Of a stretch of DNA of 64,000 nt, positions 13,001 to 25,000 are shown one piece after another. The stretch is taken from the NCBI RefSeq assembly GCF_963855985.1, contig NC_087098.1, forward strand, positions 16,326,501 to 16,390,500, read 5' to 3'. Positions within the stretch are counted from its first letter, which is position 1, and each line of letters begins with the position of its first letter. A program made the position numbers and the translations under genes. Source of the stretch: Ostrinia nubilalis (Eukaryota > Arthropoda > Insecta > Lepidoptera > Crambidae). The notes below the pieces were generated by a model, which worked only from the letters and a program-made list of their open reading frames with translations, made no database searches and had not been told where the DNA came from.

Positions 13001-16000
13001 GCGAGGTGAGTGTGACGTCACGAGGGTCCCGCGCTCGCCGCCGCCCGCCTCGCGCGCCACCACTACCCCGCCGCCGACTGGCCGCTGTGGGCGCTGGCGG
13101 CGCTGCAGCTCACGTGGGAGAGTGGCGAGGTGAGTGTGACGTCACGAGGGTCCCGCGCGACCCGCCGCCCGCCTCGCGCGCCACCACTACCCCGCCGCCG
13201 ACTGGCCGCTGTGGGCGCTGGCGGCGCTGCAGCTCACGTGGGAGAGTGGCGAGGTGAGTGTGACGTCACGAGGGTCCCGCGCGACCCGCCGCCCGCCTCG
13301 CGCGCCACCACTACCCCGCCGCCGACTGGCCGCTGTGGGCGCTGGCGGCGCTGCAGCTCACGTGGGAGAGTGGCGAGGTGAGTGTGACGTCACGAGGGTC
13401 CCGCGCGACCCGCCGCCCGCCTCGCGCGCCACCACTACCCCGCCGCCGACTGGCCGCTGTGGGCGCTGGCGGCGCTGCAGCTCACGTGGGAGAGTGGCGA
13501 GGTGAGTGTGACGTCACGAGGGTCCCGCGCTCGCCGCCGCCCGCCTCGCGCGCCACCACTACCCCGCCGCCGACTGGCCGCTGTGGGCGCTGGCGGCGCT
13601 GCAGCTCACGTGGGAGAGTGGCGAGGTGAGTGTGACGTCACGAGGGTCCCGCGCGACCCGCCGCCCGCCTCGCGCGCCACCACTACCCCGCCGCCGACTG
13701 GCCGCTGTGGGCGCTGGCGGCGCTGCAGCTCACGTGGGAGAGTGGCGAGGTGAGTGTGACGTCACGAGGGTCCCGCGCGACCCGCCGCCCGCCTCGCGCG
13801 CCACCACTACCCCGCCGCCGACTGGCCGCTGTGGGCGCTGGCGGCGCTGCAGCTCACGTGGGAGAGTGGCGAGGTGAGTGTGACGTCACGAGGGACCCGC
13901 GCGACCCGCCACTACCCGCGAGTGACGTCACGAGTGTTCCTGTGGTTGTTTGCCTGCGTCAAATCTTTCATTTCAACTTAAAATGTCTTCTGCTAAGCAA
14001 AGGCTTTCCACAACGGCCGGTCTTGCGCTGCACGCACCCAGGTGCTTTCGACCTTCAACAGATCGTCGGTCTACTCGGCTAAACAACACTACGTTTCGTC
14101 GGTCGTTGCGGCGTCACTCGAGAACTTTACTCATACTACCCCAATAGCCATTAGTTCTATGAGTTAGCCCCACCCACTGTCACTTAGGCGATTATTTATT
14201 TATTAGGTCTACCAACATTGTTACATAACAACATGTACACTTAAAAATAACAATTATGAACAAAGTTACAATGCAACAACAATTATAGGCTGACACAACA
14301 TACACAACATAACAAATACAACATTATCACACTGCACCGCGCTCCGCTGCGGTCCGCGTGGCGACATATAACGAATCCCGCGTGCAGACGCGTTATCAGT
14401 GTGTTGTGCCGCGCGTGTTTTCTGTACAAACTGATGTACTTGCATAAAATGATTAAATCTGTCGTCCCGCGTACCGCGGAGCGCGGTGCAGTGTGATAAT
14501 CGCCTTAAGTTTGTCGACTTCACCGACTGTACGGTGCGTCACCGTACAATTGCAAACATCAGCAATATATTGCTATGCGCGGCTGACCCAATTTTATATA
14601 CAGTCGTGGTCAACTAATTAGGGACAGATAGAATACTAAGCAATACTAAGTGTTCATATCCTATTATTGTGAGCTTCATTCAATATTACTGGCTGTTACT
14701 TTGTAAACATATTGACTATCAAGTACTCTATTTAACAGAATACAATAACAACAAAAAAACTTACTAACTTAATAAAAAATCTTAATCAAATCACATGAAT
14801 CGGTAATTATGGTACGGACGGTCTGGCCACCTAATTAGGGACGCTTACGTTTTTCCTTCTAAATTAAAAAAAATAAAAAGTAATAACTTTTATTCTGTTC
14901 ATTTGTAATTTCGGCGTCAATTTGAAAAGCGATATTCTTATCTTGCGAGTTAAAAACTCATCAAATTATTAAAGGTAATGGGCTGAAAGAAAAGCAACAA
15001 TGCGCTAAGTTATAATAAATCTTTTTCAGTGTGGTTGGCCATACCGGTAAATTGCAGATCATCTGAAATGTTCCAAAAACTTGAATCTACGATGCAGTGG
15101 CTTATTTCAAAATCATGAAACCACAGAAAGTATGCCTAGAAGGAAGAGGCCAATAAAAACAACCCCACAAGATGATCGCAGAATGGTCACTCTCGCAAAG
15201 AGAGACCCCTTTAAGGGTTTCGTTCTGATCAAGAGCGAGATTTTTGGACCAGAACCGACTGCTGGAGTATCTGCGTGGACCGTCAGAAGGCGACTGGTGG
15301 AGGCAAAGCTTGTAGGAAGAGTTCCTCGAAAAGTTCCACTACTGAAGATGGAACACAAAGAAGCAAGATTGGCGTTTGCAAGAAAGTATGGACATTAGGC
15401 TTTTGCTCAATGGATAAATGTGCTGTTTTCTGATGAGATCAAGATAAATCTTATTTCATCCGATGACAGACAATACGTGCGACGACCTGTAAAGTCCGAA
15501 ATGATACCAAAGTAAACAAAGAAGCAGGTGAAACATACAGGCGGCAATATAAAAATCTGGGGCTGTTTTTCTGGACATAGAGTGTAACGTATAAAAAGAA
15601 CTGAAGTTAAACTTGAGCAATTCCACTACAAATAAATATTGGAGAAAACGATGCTATCGTATGCTGAAGAAGTCTTACCAGTCTCATGAACATTTCAACA
15701 CGATAACGACCCAAAACATACCGCGTACTCTGTTTTATCGTTCCTAGCGCAACAGTCAGTGACGGTACTAGATTGGCATTTGGCCCGAAAACAACTCAGA
15801 CTTAAGCCCTATAGAGCTTATGGTATGAAACGAAGGAAAAAGTTGCAGCTCAACGTACTGGCACTAAAAATCAGCTTTTCGTGGCATTTAATGGTGTTTG
15901 GAATAATATTTCTTTAGAAACCTGTAATGATTTGATTGCATCCATGCCGCGCCGATGTCAAATGGTTATAACCAACAAAACCAACCATATTGGTTATAAA

Positions 16001-19000
16001 AATACGTTTGATGATTTTGTTTTGTATTCTATATTTATTAATGAAAACTTTTTATGTAATAAACACTTTAATAATTTCCAATTTATTTACATTTATAGTG
16101 AAAGTGTTACGTGTCCCTAATTTTATTTACATTTATAGTGAAAGTGTTACGTGTCCCTAATTTAATAAACACTTTAATAATTTCCAATTTATTTACATTT
16201 ATAGTGAAAGTGTTACGTGTCCCTAATTAGTTGTCCATCCCTAGGTCAATAAATGTGTAGGTGGCAATGATTTATTTATTTTAAAAATATTGATCGCAAC
16301 TAGCTAGTTTCTTTTCTGGCCTTTAAATATTTAGAATACTAGCCAAATTACTTGTTATTAATAGGCACAAGCTACAAAGCCTCGTGAAGATTTTTTTTTC
16401 GGACTGGAGAGACGGTCTTGTGTTTAAGTCAAATAACGTCCCTAATTAGTTGACCACGACTGTATATTTTATGTTTTACATTATTTTAAGTTTAGTGTTC
16501 GATTTAGCAGCCTAACAAGTGGCCGCGACTCTCGTTAATCAATTATTGTACCTTTATACGTAATCAAGTAATAAATATCTACATTCAACAAAGAGTTTGA
16601 ATCATTCTCTTCATAATCAACATAATCAAGAAAGGTGTATAGCTAGCAATAGACCATACACCGACTTAGGTTCTCGTTAGTTAATCTTTCCGCCGTGTCG
16701 GCAGGCGGCGCTGGCAACGGGAAAGGAGCTTCTGTCGCTGCTGAACAGCGCCGAGGCCGAGGCCGAGCTCGACGCCGACCACAACGGCTACACGGAACTG
16801 GATGCACTGTCGGATTCGCAACACGCGGATACACATAGCAATAGGGACGCAGGTGAATAATTGACGTCATTTCAGAGACTCGAGAGAGGTCAATGACCGG
16901 TCATAGATGTGTGTCAATATGTGTACACTTGTTTGCAAAAGTTTTATTTGAAAATTTTTACTACATATTTGCAAATAATTCGCGGAAATAATGGCGTTGC
17001 ATTTTTGCTAACATAAATGAGTAGATTTGAAGATTTAAATTTTATTTTAGATTTAGATTTGAAGTATTTTTAAAAAAAGTTGTGCCTTGAAATTATTTCT
17101 TAAAGGCGTTGTCGACATTGCGAGGTTTCGCGGTGTGTATACGCGTTTACCTTGCCGCCGAATTACCACTCAAACGAGTAAACTCGCATCGCGAAGCAAC
17201 CGCGCAACGTCGATACACACTTTAAGTGCTTGTTCACGTTGACTCGCGGGCGCGGTGACGAAATATCAAACATAATATGTAGTGATTCCAAGTGTTCACG
17301 TACGAAACGCACGTGCGGTCTAACTAGCGGGCAAGCTAGCGACTGGCGCGCGCGGAGCGCTCGCGGTAATTTCAACGCGTGAAGATGTTTGTGTGTGTTC
17401 ATGTCAAACTAGCGGCGGCGCGCGCGTTTCACTCGCGACGTGAGGTAAGTTCAACCAGTTTGAACTTGTCGCTAGAAACGATAGTACGTCACACTCGCGC
17501 GAACGCCTGGTGGTTGTTGTGAACACGAGCTCGCAACGTTTCCCGCGCCCGCACCCGCCCCCGCGCCCGCGCGTACCTACGTGAACAAGCACTAAGGCCT
17601 AGTTTAGACACGCGATAACCGCGCAGTTTGTGGGTGGTTCTCATAGCAAGGTATTCAGATGGTAACCGTGCCGTTAAGGTTTGATCCAAATATGCGAGAG
17701 TTGCCCAACAACTTTCGATTTCACTGTGTCATCAGGCTTAATGGTGTCAAGTACCTTATTAGATCGTGTTTTGTTCGCAGCGAGCATTCGCGCGGAGAGC
17801 GCGGGCGTGTACCGCGTGGAGCGCGCGCTGTCGGACGCGGCGTCGTCGGCGCAGCGGCCTCGTGCGCACCACGCGCCGCGCGCCCGGGCCTGGCTGCTGC
17901 TCGCCGACCTCTGCCTCAGGTAAGTCAAAGTCAAAGTCAAAATTTCTTTATTTGTTTAGACTAATAAATAGTTCTTACAAATCGTCATATGCTCTTAAGG
18001 AGCCTCTACATGTCTCATAATCTTTTACCGCTGTCTGGTACCGCGAGTGTGCCGCCTGGCTGCTTTTTTTTTTATGTGATAGGAGGCAAACGAGCAGACG
18101 GATCACCTGATGGTAAGCAATTGCCGTCGCCCATGTACACCCGCAACATCAGTGAAGTCACAAGTGCGCTGCCAACCTTTTAAATCCCATTCCCCCCCAA
18201 TTGGGCCTCCGGTATCCTCACTCACTCGGCGAAACACAGCGCAAGCGCTGCTTCACGCCGGTTTTTTGTGAGGCCGTGGTATCACTCCGGTCGAGCCGGC
18301 CCATTCATGCCGAAGCGTGGCTCTCCCACGGTGAAAACCTCTGCCTCAGGTACAGCGAGTGTGCCGCCTGGCTGCTGCTCGCCGACCTCTGCCTCAGGTA
18401 CAGCGAGTGTGCCGCCTGGCTGCTGCTCGCCGACCTCTGCCTCAGGTACAGCGAGTGTGCCGCCTGGCTGCTGCTCGCCGACCTCTGCCTCAGGTACAGC
18501 GAGTGTGCCGCCTGGCTGCTGCTCGCCGACCTCTGCCTCAGGTACAGCGAGTGTGCCGCCTGGCTGCTGCTCGCCGACCTCTGCCTCAGGTACAGCGAGT
18601 GTGCCGCCTGGCTGCTGCTCGCCGACCTCTGCCTCAGGTACAGCGAGTGTGCCGCCTGGCTGCTGCTCGCCGACCTCTGCCTCAGGTACCGCGAGTGTGC
18701 CGCCTGGCTGCTGCTCGCCGACCTCTGCCTCAGGTACAGCGAGTGTGGCTGCTGCTCGCCGACCTCTGCCTCAGGTACAGCGAGTGTGGCTGCTGCTCGC
18801 CGACCTCTGCCTCAGGTACAGCGAGTGTGCCGCCTGGCTGCTGCTCGCCGACCTCTGCCTCAGGTACAGCGAGTGTGCCGCCTGGCTGCTGCTCGCCGAC
18901 CTCTGCCTCAGGTACAGCGAGTGTGCCGCCTGGCTGCTGCTCGCCGACCTCTGCCTCAGGTACAGCGAGTGTGCCGCCTGGCTGCTGCTCGCCGACCTCT

Positions 19001-22000
19001 GCCTCAGGTACAGCGAGTGTGCCGCCTGGCTGCTGCTCGCCGACCTCTGCCTCAGGTACAGCGAGTGTGCCGCCTGGCTGCTGCTCGCCGACCTCTGCCT
19101 CAGGTACAGCGAGTGTGCCGCCTGGCTGCTGCTCGCCGACCTCTGCCTCAGGTACAGCGAGTGTGCCGCCTGGCTGCTGCTCGCCGACCTCTGCCTCAGG
19201 TACAGCGAGTGTGCCGCCTGGCTGCTGCTCGCCGACCTCTGCCTCAGGTCACACCCGACGCACTATGACCATGACTAAGTATACGGCATACTCGTCGAGA
19301 GGCCAGGCCGAAATACAGTGCTGGGGAACTCTCGCTCTTGGGGTATCTTGCTGTCGCTCGCTTGCTTTCACTCCTGTGTCACCACATGGGGCTGTCTCAC
19401 AAGACATTCGGGCGAGACTAGGCGAAAGCTCTCGGACGAGACTGACGAGAGTGTAGAGCCAACATTAATTGTTCGTTTCAGTCAAATGACGTCCACTGCT
19501 GGACGAAAGCCATCCAAAAAAAAATCCACGACGACCGATACTGTACTATATCCAGGTACTTTTCGTGACCTTCACCAGACCACCTTTCGTCGATCCGCCT
19601 AGTGGGGGGCTTGCCACCCTACTGTAGTGTGTGTGTAGTATGTAACAGTATTAGTATGTATAAATATCGATTATCCCTATTTAATCATTCATTAATAAAC
19701 TGAGATAGCTAAGAAGAAATTGTTTACTTTATGCTCCCGAGCTCCCATCCTTACATGGCGACCCGGCCATTTTTGGAGGTCTGCCGGAGTTCGGTCGGGC
19801 GAAACATAAAGAACGATTATTATTAGTAAAAAGTGAAGTAAATCAAGTAAATTCAGTGAAAATGTACCGGTCTAATATAGAAAAAGACGAGGTGTTTTTG
19901 ACCCAAAATTCCTCAGGGTCAAATGCTACAGAATATCACATTTCCAATATAAGTATTGTAGTATGTGTACGCGCCAAACCTATATATTTGACGTTGCTGC
20001 GTAAACTGCCCCACTCAAATATACTAGCATCGCACAGTATAGACTCTTTCATTGTCAACTCCCGGTCCCCACATTACATGGCGACCCTGCCAGTGCTGCC
20101 TTAGGGCAGTGCTGTGCAATAACATAATAAAATAAATTGGTGTATAAATAAATGGACTAAAATGGAAAAATGAAATCAATTAAAATCAGTGAATTGGAAG
20201 AACAAGTGAAATAAATGGAATGTCGGAGAATTTTAAGAAGATTTAAAACTAAGAAAAATGGAAATGCTGGCTGCCGGGCGTAGATGGTGCCAGATGGAGG
20301 TTTGGTGATGTGCTGGGCTGCTGGGAGAGTTCGAGTCAGATGTTGGTTAATTGCTGGCTGCTGGGAGAGTTCGTGTCAAGGTTCCGGATGCCGTCGGATG
20401 ATGAAGCTCGCGTTAAGGAGATTAAAGAATTAGCAAGTACCTACTAAATTACGTATTTCTTAAACTTTTACATTATTTTTGAATATGAAAAAAAAAATAT
20501 TTACATTTTAAATACTTAAATAACTAATTTTGTAATTCACATGTGGCCACTGTGTAATTTGTGTATTTTTTTAGAAAATAAGAATTGAACGTAGAAGGGT
20601 CAAATTAAGTAATTTTGAAGTCTGAATAATGTCCTAAATTATAACATTATTAACACATTTTTAAATATTTTATATTAATTTGCAGTTTACTTCATTATAA
20701 ATTTCAATACTTTTAGAAGAAATTGGTTAAAGACTTTATCTATAAATTGTTCATTGTAATTAATTTTGTTTGCTTAATTAAAAGAGTTTTAATTGCAGAT
20801 TTAATATCACTAGAATTGGTATTTGAAATTGTTCATTTCACATATTTTTTTTAAAATATTGGTTGTCATTAGAATTTTCAGTGGTAACAATAAATATTTA
20901 TGTAGAATCAATTAAGTTTTAAATTTTAAAATGTGCTGTCTTGTGAATGTTTTATTACATAATTCTCTGTTTTGATTTATTAATGGCAAATAATTTTATA
21001 CATTAATCAAGGTTAAGCATTTTTCAAATCGTAATTTCAACTATTGGAAATTAATTTTATCAAAGTACCTAAGTAAGTGTCGAGCTATTTGCGGTTCACA
21101 TTCGTCAGCGAATTCCTTCGTAGTCATTGTACTGTTTCGTTAGTTGGTTTTAAATTTCATTATTTCTGTGCCAAATAACTGATAAAAATATTATTATGTG
21201 CATAGCATTATTTATATTTTTCAAGACGATAAATTTCAAGTTAAACATCATATTTTCAATTGAAATTTCAAACAGTTTTAATTCTTCAATTTTATTTCTT
21301 ATCTTTGTAATAAATGTGCAAAAACGTACTTTTTTTTTAGTTAATTCAAATAACTCTATGACTTATTTACGATAGCAGAGATTTAGTTGTAATTTACAAG
21401 AATCTTTTTAAGCTCACTGCACTATATTGAGCAATTTCTACCAGTCAACTTTTCATTTCACAACTTTAAATATTCTATTTGAATGAAATTTACATTTTTA
21501 TCCTATTTTTTTAATTTAATAAATTGTATCGATTTGATATAGCTAAACTACTTGACATTTTAACTAATGACTATTTAAAAAAAAAAAAAATAATGTAAGT
21601 TACTCTAAATACAGCGTTTATTAACTTTGTTCAGTTTATCATGATTTATCTAAAAATCAATGTAAATAATTATTATGATTATCATTGTTCAACATTTAAA
21701 CTCAATCCGATTTTTTTTTTCGCTTTAGCTATTATTTGACAGTATTTTGTTTTACTGATAAATAAAGAGTACCTACTTAAATCATGATCAATCAATTAAA
21801 GCTAGACCAATGCCTGTAAATTCTTTAACACTTTATATTTTTATTTGTTAATTTCAAATTTTTCGAGATACCTAGCACATATTATTTGATTTTGTTTCAT
21901 ACATAATTATCATCAGGATTAGATAGTAGTAGTAGTAGCTACAGTATATTACATAGTTTTCATTTACTGTATCACTTTCTTTTAAATACATAATACGACA

Positions 22001-25000
22001 TTTAAATTATTAACATCATTTATGATTACGAGCCTGTATTATTGTTAAAGTATTAAAAAAAAACAACAGTATATTTCGAATAAAACCTAAACTTTTATTA
22101 AAGAAAACTTATTTATAATAATAAAAAGTATTCCATAACTTGAATACTTATTTTGACTTATATTCAGAAACTTTAATAGTAACTTTCTTATTAAATTGAT
22201 TGACAGTATTAATATTTCGCATAAAATATTTTTTGAGACTTATCTTGCAACGCATTTTAAGTACCTAGTAAATTGCAATGTATGTTTTAGAGGATTTTCG
22301 ATTTTTGTAATTATTTGTCTATTCACATAGTTCACAACTTTAGATAGTCGTATTGCGCAATAATTGCATTACCTACTTACAAGACTGCACGTGTAACCGC
22401 ATCAGCATTTTTGGTTAGCGACGTTCATCAGAAAGTAATATGAAGCTATACCTTAGTGGGAAAGCAATGAACAACAGATATTGTAACATAATAACTTGTT
22501 TGCCTGACATCATTTTATCAGTTCTTTAGAATTAGTTGTTTAATGAAATCTTAAACGTTAACATATTTGGAACAAGTTAAATAATGTAGAATGATTTTGT
22601 TTGATAGTTATCAAGTTTTGTTTTATAGTGGGTTCCTAATACTACAGAAAGATTTACATTTTGAAAACTTTTGATGAGATAGATGGATTTATTTTTGTAT
22701 TACGAGAGAGAAATTAGAAATCAGATTTTGAATAGTTTTGGTAGATTGAAAGTACGAATGTATTAAAAAGCTTTTGTAACAATAGAGTGCATTAGTTACA
22801 TTCGAATGAACGATGTGGAAAAGGAATGTGAAATAAATGGATGTTAAGGATTATGTTAAGTATGTGATTGATAGATTGTTTTGATTGTAGAATGGAAAGT
22901 ATTATTTTAGAAATAGGGAATACTTTAGTAGAGATATTTTGTAACACCAGTGGACCGTACAACCACAAGTAAACAAAATCATTTATGCTAAATAATTCAA
23001 ATGTTTGATTTTATTGTTTGGAATTGAATGTTTATGAAAGAGAATTAAATATGTTGTAAAGGTAATTATGGCAAAAAAAGGAGGTACAAAACGACGTCGA
23101 ATCCTTCAGTTTGATCATGGTGCAAACGAGATTTCTCTGTGTAAGCTGTTGGAGGTCAAAAATACCTTAAAAGAGGACTCGTTTATAAAAAATAAGGGCA
23201 CAAGGTACAGTCAAGGGTATCAGATCCTTCATTTGATCATGGTGTAGACGAGTTTCTCTCTGTGAAAATAGTTGGAGATCGAGTGATCTTAAAACATGAC
23301 CCTTAATAAGTCTATGCATAGCAACAAAGACTAAAATGTCTTATAAAAAGTCGACTATAAAATAAACAGACTGTACCTAAAATAAAATAAATAAAAAAGT
23401 GTTATGAAAAAAAAATAGAGCCGGCCGGCCTTAATAAAATAATGTGTGCCCATATACCCAATAAGAGGTATATTAATAAATAAATAAAAGTAGTACCTAC
23501 CTAAATAAGTGAATATGCCAAGTAAGAGAGATATGATTATGCCCAAGAGGTAATAAATATAGGAGAATGTAAGAAAGATTATGTTTATTGAGATGTGTTT
23601 AGAAAAAAAAAAAAAGTTAAGATTGTGTTTTGTGTGTGCAAAACCTTACAGGCAATGTTATATGATTGAGAAATACAGGGTGTCCCAAAAACAATGGATA
23701 ACCCTGTAACCATCGATAGGCCTCTCCATGGTCTCCCTAACGTCCAATTTTGACCCCAGTAAAAATATCACCGTTTTCAAGATTTTTAAGTTTTTGTGCA
23801 TTTTTAGAAAATTGCCACCTGCGATTACTTTTTCTCATGCCATTTCTACAAATGAGGATACTTTTCAATCTAGTTTTTTTCCTTATCACAAGGGATAGTT
23901 GGGCTATCAAAAAAAAAGATTAAAGTTCAACAAACTAGTTTAAAAGTATGAAAATTTTAACAAATTGCAGAGAAGAAGGAAAAATTAATTCATTGTCTAG
24001 CACTTTTGATCAGCCATCGTGTAAAAAAAATGTAGGGAGACCATCGTGCCCATTATCTTAAAAACTTCCTTGGTTAATTGAGATTCTAAAAAGGTATCAC
24101 AAGCCTATGTATTCTGTATTATTTTTATCTTATGGCTACTTGAATAGCAACTAGTATGAAAACTGCAAAAATGAGTTTTTCTCGTAATAGTTAAACTAGG
24201 ACTGCATAGTGGCATTAAATACAAATGGATAATTTTTAGCGTAGGAATTTAAATAAAGCAACATTTTATCGTCATCATCATCATCATTTCAGCCATAGGA
24301 CGTCCACTGCTGAACATAGGCCTGTATCCCAATGATTTTCATAATGACCGCTTGGTAGCGGCCTGCATCCAGCACCTTCCTGCTTACCTTTATGAGGTCG
24401 TCGGTCCACTTTGTAGGTGGACGTCCTACGATGCGCTTTCCGGTACGTAGCCTCCACTTGAACCCTGTTGCCCCATTGGCCGTCCGTTCTGCGTTTTTGT
24501 GATTACTTAATTTTTGTTTTACACCTTATAAATGTCCCTATAGACAGATACCCGTGATGGCACACGGCTCGGAAACGTGGATTTTTTGCACAGCGTGCTA
24601 TGGAAGGGGCTATGCTCGGGTTTCTTTACGAAACCGTATCAGAAATTAGGAGACCTGTAAACGAACTAAAGTCGCTGACATAGCCCGACGGATCAGCAAG
24701 CTGAAGTGGCAAAGGGCAAGGCACAGTAGTTCGCAGAACTGAGGCAGCGTTCAAGTGGAGGCTACGTACCGGAGAGCGCATCGTAGGACGTCCACCTACA
24801 AAGTGGACCGACGACCTCATAAAGATAAGCAGGAAGGTGCTGTATGCAGGCCGCTACCAAGCGGTCATTATGAAAATCATTAGGGTACAGGCCTATGTTC
24901 AGCAGTGGACGTCCTATGGCTGAAATGATGATGATGATGACGGTAAAATGTTTCTTTATTTAAATTCCTACGCTAAAAATTATCCATTTGTATTTAATGC

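Larger units (their letters stand above)
14601..16462 (+). mobile_element. Tc1-type transposon with 25-bp TIRs and TA duplication
   Basis: Perfect 25-bp inverted ends, starting CAGTCGTGGTCAACTAATTA and completed by 'gggac', lie at 14601-14625 and 16438-16462, flanked by TA (14599-14600, 16463-16464). Related inner copies of the 'cctaattagggac' core near 14828 and 16220 resemble the IR/DR arrangement of some Tc1 elements. It lies in sense in the TTC7 intron 12882-16704. Confidence 0.95.

Noticed and set aside
13006..14082. Series of nearly identical 83-codon frames
   Set aside because: Shadows of the 124-bp exon-edge array read out of phase.
951..19248. CRISPR-like array interpretation of the regular repeats
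   Set aside because: Units are contiguous tandem copies without unique spacers, in a eukaryotic gene.
18201..19456. Three long overlapping open frames (336-365 codons) as a novel repeat protein gene
   Set aside because: All come from the 48-bp array of a TTC7 exon end. Without stops in the unit every frame stays open; there is no start context or independent gene evidence.
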